Assembly (NCBI GenBank): GCA_029204045.2
Contig: CM055077.1
Location: forward strand, 7,331,221-7,395,220
Reading direction: 5' to 3'
From: Tillandsia leiboldiana
Taxonomy: Eukaryota; Streptophyta; Magnoliopsida; Poales; Bromeliaceae
Length of the DNA: 64,000 nt
Of the stretch, positions 58,828 through 64,000 are shown in pieces; position 1 is the stretch's first letter, and each line of letters begins with the position of its first letter. The notes under the pieces are model-generated. The model ran no database searches and was not told the DNA's origin. It saw only the letters and a list, made by a program, of their open reading frames with translations. A program made the position numbers and the translations under genes.

Positions 58828-61800
58828 TGTAGTAATCCGAAATATTTTATTTTTAATAAATAAATTAAAGGTGATTTTCAGCCTGAGTTCGGATGCAAAA
58901 GACTTATATTGACCTACTTGGTCAATCGCCTGTGTGCTAGTTGCACGAATTACGAGATAAAAAGGCTAACTTCTAATCCGGACATGATCTTGGAAATCCG
59001 AGTTGACCGTTGCGATCGTCTCGTCGAACTGAGCGAGATTCATATTCAGCACTTTTCGATCCGACGGTTGGATCTTTCATAAATCAAAGAAGAAGCAAGT
59101 GAATTTTGTAACTAATAAGGAATAGTGGTCTGCGCACAGTAACTTAAGTTAATACTGTAGATGAACAGTAACCCTGGATTTCGGGTCTTCATCGATTGCA
59201 ACGTGGACTATTTCACTATTCGGAGTCCGAAAATAGTGATCCAGGTAGTCGTTTCAATCGGCCTTGTCGATCCGGACACAATGACGCTGACGGAATTTCC
59301 GTCTGACGATTCTAGAATCTCGAGAAGCGTGAAAACTGTGATTTTGGACAGTTTTTATGGACCCAAAAATTATCCGGACACCGTGTCGAAAAATAAAAAT
59401 CACCGTCTTGAAGTTTTCGATGTTCCGGACGCGTTGGCGAAATCAGTTTGTCGTTCTGACGAGCGAAACACCTCGAAAAGCTAAAAATACGAGGAAGGAA
59501 GGGTATTTTTCAAATTTATATGTTGGGGAGGGATTTATGTGCAAAAAGGACATAATAGAGTTGAGGACTTAGCTCTAAACACCGGATATAGAAGGGGGGG
59601 TTTTGAAATTGCTCATTACGCATGAAAATCCAGGCTGTAACCGCGTGCGACTCCTCGTTGCTCCACCCCCACGCGTGAGACTTCTTTAATGCACTCTGGA
59701 AGTTTCCTCGTTGCTTCTTCATCTCCCCCGCAGCCACCAGACGCCACCACCTTCCCCAGAGCAACCGCAAGTGAGGAAGAAAGAGAACCCCAAAAGCTTG
59801 AAGCTTCTCGGGTTGAAGTTGGGATCGTGGCTGGGAGTCACTTGGGGGGGGGGCTCAAGACTAAATCGCAGTGGTCCTCGGGGTGGCCGCGACCGAGCCT
59901 GGACATCTCCGACTGTCGCCGTCGCCGCACGCCACCACGAGCTTCCTTCTTCTCCACTGATTGTCCGGCGAGCCGAGGCCGTCACCGTGCCTCCGGTTGC
60001 CGGCGGGAGGACACCTTTGCCGGAAGTTGGATTATTGGCCGAGCTACACCACGGGGTTTTCCGACCGTTAAAAACGTGATCAAGACCGTTGATCTTATTC
60101 CTTTTGGTGACTGAAAGCCTTCCCCAAAGTCCCGTGTTGATCGGACGAGGATCCTAGCCGCACGAGCCAACCCTCACTTACGGGTTTTTGAACACTTCGC
60201 CGGAGTGCCTTTTTCCGGCGCCGCCGCTTGCTCCCGACCCAAGCCAACCCTGTAGGAAGCTTACTGGAGTTGAGGGGATCCTCTTGATCCATCTTGCACC
60301 GGGCCCGAAGCCGCCGACCGGATTCCGCCATTAGAGCCTCCATTTTCCGGCGAACTCGGATTCCGGCCAACCCGGAGCTTCGCGAGGTGGGGGAACAGCT
60401 CAGGTAGGTTCCTTAGGTTTAAATAAGGCCACCTATGTATTTGCATGGAGATGTTAACGTGCGGTTTGTCATTTTGGAAGTTGCACCCTTTTTCTTTGGC
60501 CGAGGTTGTCGCCGCCGCCGCCTCTGGCCGTCGGCGGAGGGTCAGACTTGGACCAAACCTCTTCTGGGAATGTCTCCTAACTTGTGCTCATCTTTGCTGG
60601 AACTTGGCAGCAGGTTCTTTCCAAGTTGGTGCAACCCGAGAATTGAGCAAGTAAAAGTGTGGCTCCGGCCAACTCTCGGGCCATCCTCCGGCCAACTTCA
60701 GGTGAGCACAACATTCTCCTGTGATTAGTAAACATGATGCTCATGTAATATCCCAAGTTGATCTAGTGAATAATTGTAGTGGCCATTGTGGATTAGAGAG
60801 CTATTAAGGGTGTTGCTCCGGTGATCTTTTCCGGCCACTTTCCGGCATACCCGAGGTGAGCATCACTGTCCTCTGCCCATACTGAGTATCATGCTTCAAT
60901 TATTTTATAATTTGATTAAGTATAAGAAGTGATGTAGCATGTGTTGTAATTGGACCCTAAGTGTTTATGGGCCAATTTTGTAGATGGGCTTTGTATTGAC
61001 CCAAGCCCGTGAGCACGAGCTTCGTCTCGCTAAACCAGACGCGCTGAAAATTATGGCGCTGGTTTTGGTTGCCCGGATTTAGAGAACGGATCGAAACAGG
61101 GTTCAAATTGATGTAGTTATGCAATTGTAAGAGTTATTATGGACTAAGTTGCAAATGTAACACCCTGGCTGTCTTTAGACAGTATTTACACGCCTTCTAG
61201 TCATTTTGTTAAGTTCCGTAGGCTCTCGTTGAGCGGGAATCGGATATTGTCTCGTAAATTGGCGAAATCGCCGGTTTTACGGTTTACGGCGTGAGTTTCG
61301 CATTCGGTTTAGATTTCTGGTCGTCTGTTGTCATCTTTGGTTATTCCCGACACTGTCCTGGCTGGTCCAGTGTTTTTGGTGTTTCGTCGGGAAACTCCGA
61401 AGCCGAATTAGGCTTCCTGTGAGTTGTGCGAATATTGTTGGCAACATTTGGACACCGGAAATTACGATTTTGCCCCTGTCTGCCCGAACATCGAGGTGAT
61501 GATGCTAGGGTCAGTAGGTGTGGTTTGGCAGTGTTTGGATGTACATAAACTGTCGGCGGGTCAGTTTCTAAGTTTCGGTAATTTTCCGAAAACTCTGGTT
61601 AAAGCCTAGTTTTGGCTAAGTCCCCAGTGTTAGCGACAGGACGTTATAGTATTGTCAGGATGGGCATGAGCGAGTCTGTTACTGATTCCAGTTATATGTT
61701 CAGGGCCTAGCAGTTCAGCACCCGCGTTCCAGTAGACCTGCGGGAGTTCGGGATCGGCCTACATTGAGGTGGGTTATCTTCGGTCCGGGCTTTATCTTTT

Positions 61801-63358
61801 CGGCCCTCTGGTTGCTTTAGTCCAGTTGGACACTTGTTTTTGATTTCAGCCCTGATTATGCCTACATGTGCTTGTTCCTATATAATAGGAGTTCTAGTCT
61901 CAGTTCCTGGCATGATTTCATCAGTATCGATATCCCGATGGGGATTTTCCTCGGCTTCTCGCCGACTATCCGGTCCACCGACCGTGGATTTAGATTCAGC
62001 ATTGTGATTTGCATCAGCATCGATATCCCGATGGGGATTTTCCTCGGCTTCTCGCCGTCTGTCCGGTCTACCGACCGTGGACTGAGATTTAGCATTATGA
62101 TTGCTATGGAGTCTATACCTACTCATAGATTATGACATTTCCTGTTACTTGTCATTATTCAGTACAGTTGATACTTGTGGTCTGATCATGCTTCGTAGCT
62201 ATCAGTTAGTACACTGCATTGATACCCTGAGATACTTGCATTTATATTCCAGTTATGCATGATAGACCATGATTGATTGATTATTGCTGCTAGTTTCATG
62301 TCTCTTGTCATATGACCTTATTCAGATATGCATGATTGATTCTGATTGATTGATACAGACAGATGATTGTTTCCCTGTTGGGATACCTCGGCTTGTTGCC
62401 GACTACCCGGTCATTAGACCGCGAGATTGAGCATAGCATGATGATTGCCACGCACTGCTGTACTTCACGTACACTGACGGTTTGGCCACCGTCATAGTGT
62501 TCTTTACCGGTAAAGTGGTCTAGAGAAAAGACCCGTGAGCTTGTTGCACTAGGACTGCTTGGCGTCTGTAAGTGCAGGTTATGTCAGCGGATGGGGTGCT
62601 GTACAGTGGCTTAGCCTGAGGTCCTTGGGACCAATACTGGCGTTGATTGGGTACTTGAGTTCTTTTATTGACGCATTCTTATTATCTTGCGCTGTTATTG
62701 ATAGATATTTTACCCTGTACCCTTACTGCTCAGTTCATGATTGATTATCTCGTTTACATACATATATGTCCAGCATTTACTACTTGCAGTTTCACTACCC
62801 TTGATTACCTGCTTATTCAGTTATCTGTGGATTTTGTTGATTATCAGTAGATCTGCTATTTATTCAGCTTTACCTATGACTCTTACTATCCGCAGATTAT
62901 TGTACCCAGTAGGTACGATTAGCTATTTCTCGGCTCGTCGTGCCCACTGGGATGCACTCCGGTGTATCTCACACCCCTGGGTGACTGTTTTTCAGGTCGT
63001 TCGGGTAGTGGGGTGTCGGGACGATCCAGTGAGCCTGTCACGATAGAGCTGTCCCCCTGATGATAGTTATGATGATTGAGATTCCCGATGACTTGTAGCT
63101 GATCCTTATTTATGTTATTTCAGTTTCCAGTTTGTTATGACATTTCAGATTTTTGACATTGTGATATTCGGATTATACCCTGATGATTAGTATTGTTTAG
63201 TTGTGATAGTGATTGCTCTCTGATTGATGATTGGATTAGTCTAGCCGTGCATGTATAGGGGTTTTCCTATATGTGTGGCGGTCTGTTACGCCCGTTTTGC
63301 AAACTCTGATTTATAAAAAAAAAAATTTTAGACTGGATTTTAAACTCGGGGCGTGACA
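58828..63358 (+). repeat. LTR D of the Gypsy derivative
   Basis: 4531 bases, nearly identical to LTR A, with a few substitutions, for example at the positions equivalent to 41574 and 41671. It ends CGGGGCGTGACA and is followed by GTATC (63359-63363), the same five bases that precede LTR A. Confidence 0.92.
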
Positions 63359-63363
63359 GTATC

Positions 63364-63393
63364 CAATACTTTAGTACTGGTATGATCGCATTC
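63364..63393 (-). pseudogene. 5S rRNA-like sequence, first 30 bases
   Basis: On the minus strand it reads GAATGCGATCATACCAGTAC and continues to the target duplication. With 41180-41269 it completes a 120-base 5S-like sequence. No TATATA at about -28 is visible upstream, which argues against activity. Confidence 0.8.
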
Positions 63394-64000
63394 AACAACA
63401 TTGTGCCGGCCGGCCCTCTTATGGCTCCGCCTCGCGCCCGGTTCGGCAAGGCGGCAATAGCTTCGCGCGCGGGCGCCCGTTTTAGACGTGCAGCGCATAG
63501 AAGAAGAAGAAAAGAATGCTCAACGTCCAATTTCGGTAAGCGGTAATAGTTTGGTCCGAATTGATTTTGCCTAAAAACTGTCGCGCGTTTGGCTGAGCTT
63601 AGACGGAAAGTTTATTTTTTAAAACAATCTGGTAAAAAATTTCTCTGTTTGCTAATAATATTTTTTTCTAAATCTTATTTTAGAATAATTTGAATTTCGA
63701 ATTGAAATTTAAATTTGCACAAGAAAATTTAAAATTCGACATTTTAATTTAAAATATTAATTTATAATTTGAAATTTCAAAATTTGCATTTTAAATTTTT
63801 AAATCAAAATTTAAATTTTTAATATAAAGTCTAAAATCAAATTTTAAAAATTAAAAATTTAAAGGTAAAATTAAAAGTAAAAATTGAACTTTGAAATATC
63901 AAATCTATATTTTTAAATATTTATATTTTTAAACTTAAAATTTAAGATTCAAAAATAATATTTTGAAATTTGTCATTTGAAAAATTAAAATTTACATTTA
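63394..64000 (-). repeat. Spacer of the next 5S-like unit
   Basis: 63394-63497 is GC-rich (CCGGCCGGCC, GCGCGCGGGCGCCCG) and unique in the window. From about 63510 it repeats 40627-41100. By extrapolation another 5S-like sequence should begin about 80 bases beyond the window. No gene. Confidence 0.65.

Overview
This is a stretch of nuclear DNA from a flowering plant. It shows plant-type LTR retrotransposons (a Sirevirus-like Copia and several Gypsy families), primer-binding sites for initiator-Met tRNA, foldback MITEs, plant 5S rRNA-like sequence, and one intron-containing host gene with plant-type splice sites. The species cannot be named from the sequence. About 85 percent of the window is transposable-element sequence, mostly nested. 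There are no bacterial-style operons, tRNA genes or CRISPR arrays.

Layout. 1-722 and 11149-13374 are two halves of one old plus-strand Gypsy-type LTR. It is split by a complete, young Copia element (723-11148) with 1341-bp LTRs at both ends and a perfect TCATG target duplication. 13375-18312 is an older minus-strand Copia-type LTR of related design, itself split by a 3.6-kb minus-strand Gypsy-type solo LTR (13886-17519, duplication ATTTG). 18313-25116 is a decayed minus-strand Gypsy element (LTR, primer site, gag, PR, RT, RNase H, IN) whose 3' end is cut off by the Copia LTR. 25117-33467 is the only gene island: a GA-rich stretch, a foldback MITE, and a seven-exon gene (coding part 27886-31633) for a 201-residue basic protein that looks like a UAP56-interacting mRNA export factor. 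34006-38267 is a decayed plus-strand Gypsy element (LTR with a MULE-type MITE inside, gag, PR), cut by another minus-strand LTR from 38268. 40567-64000 is a 5S-rRNA-like repeat into which a non-autonomous Gypsy derivative with 4.5-kb LTRs has inserted. That element appears about twice, around a 100-N gap, most likely because of an assembly duplication.

How the parts work together. The Copia element carries the expected cis signals (palindrome array, TATA box, primer site, polypurine tracts) and gag, integrase, RT and RNase H coding, but it lacks protease and the front of integrase, so it probably moved using proteins from relatives. Its transcribed leader holds eight hairpins with the same TGGATT loop and different but complementary stems. 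The older Copia LTR has the same design with other stems. A second promoter-like block (palindromes, TATA, leader intron) sits in front of an extra 256-codon frame downstream of pol. These two points, and the 5S-related features of the Gypsy derivative, are the most unusual things here.
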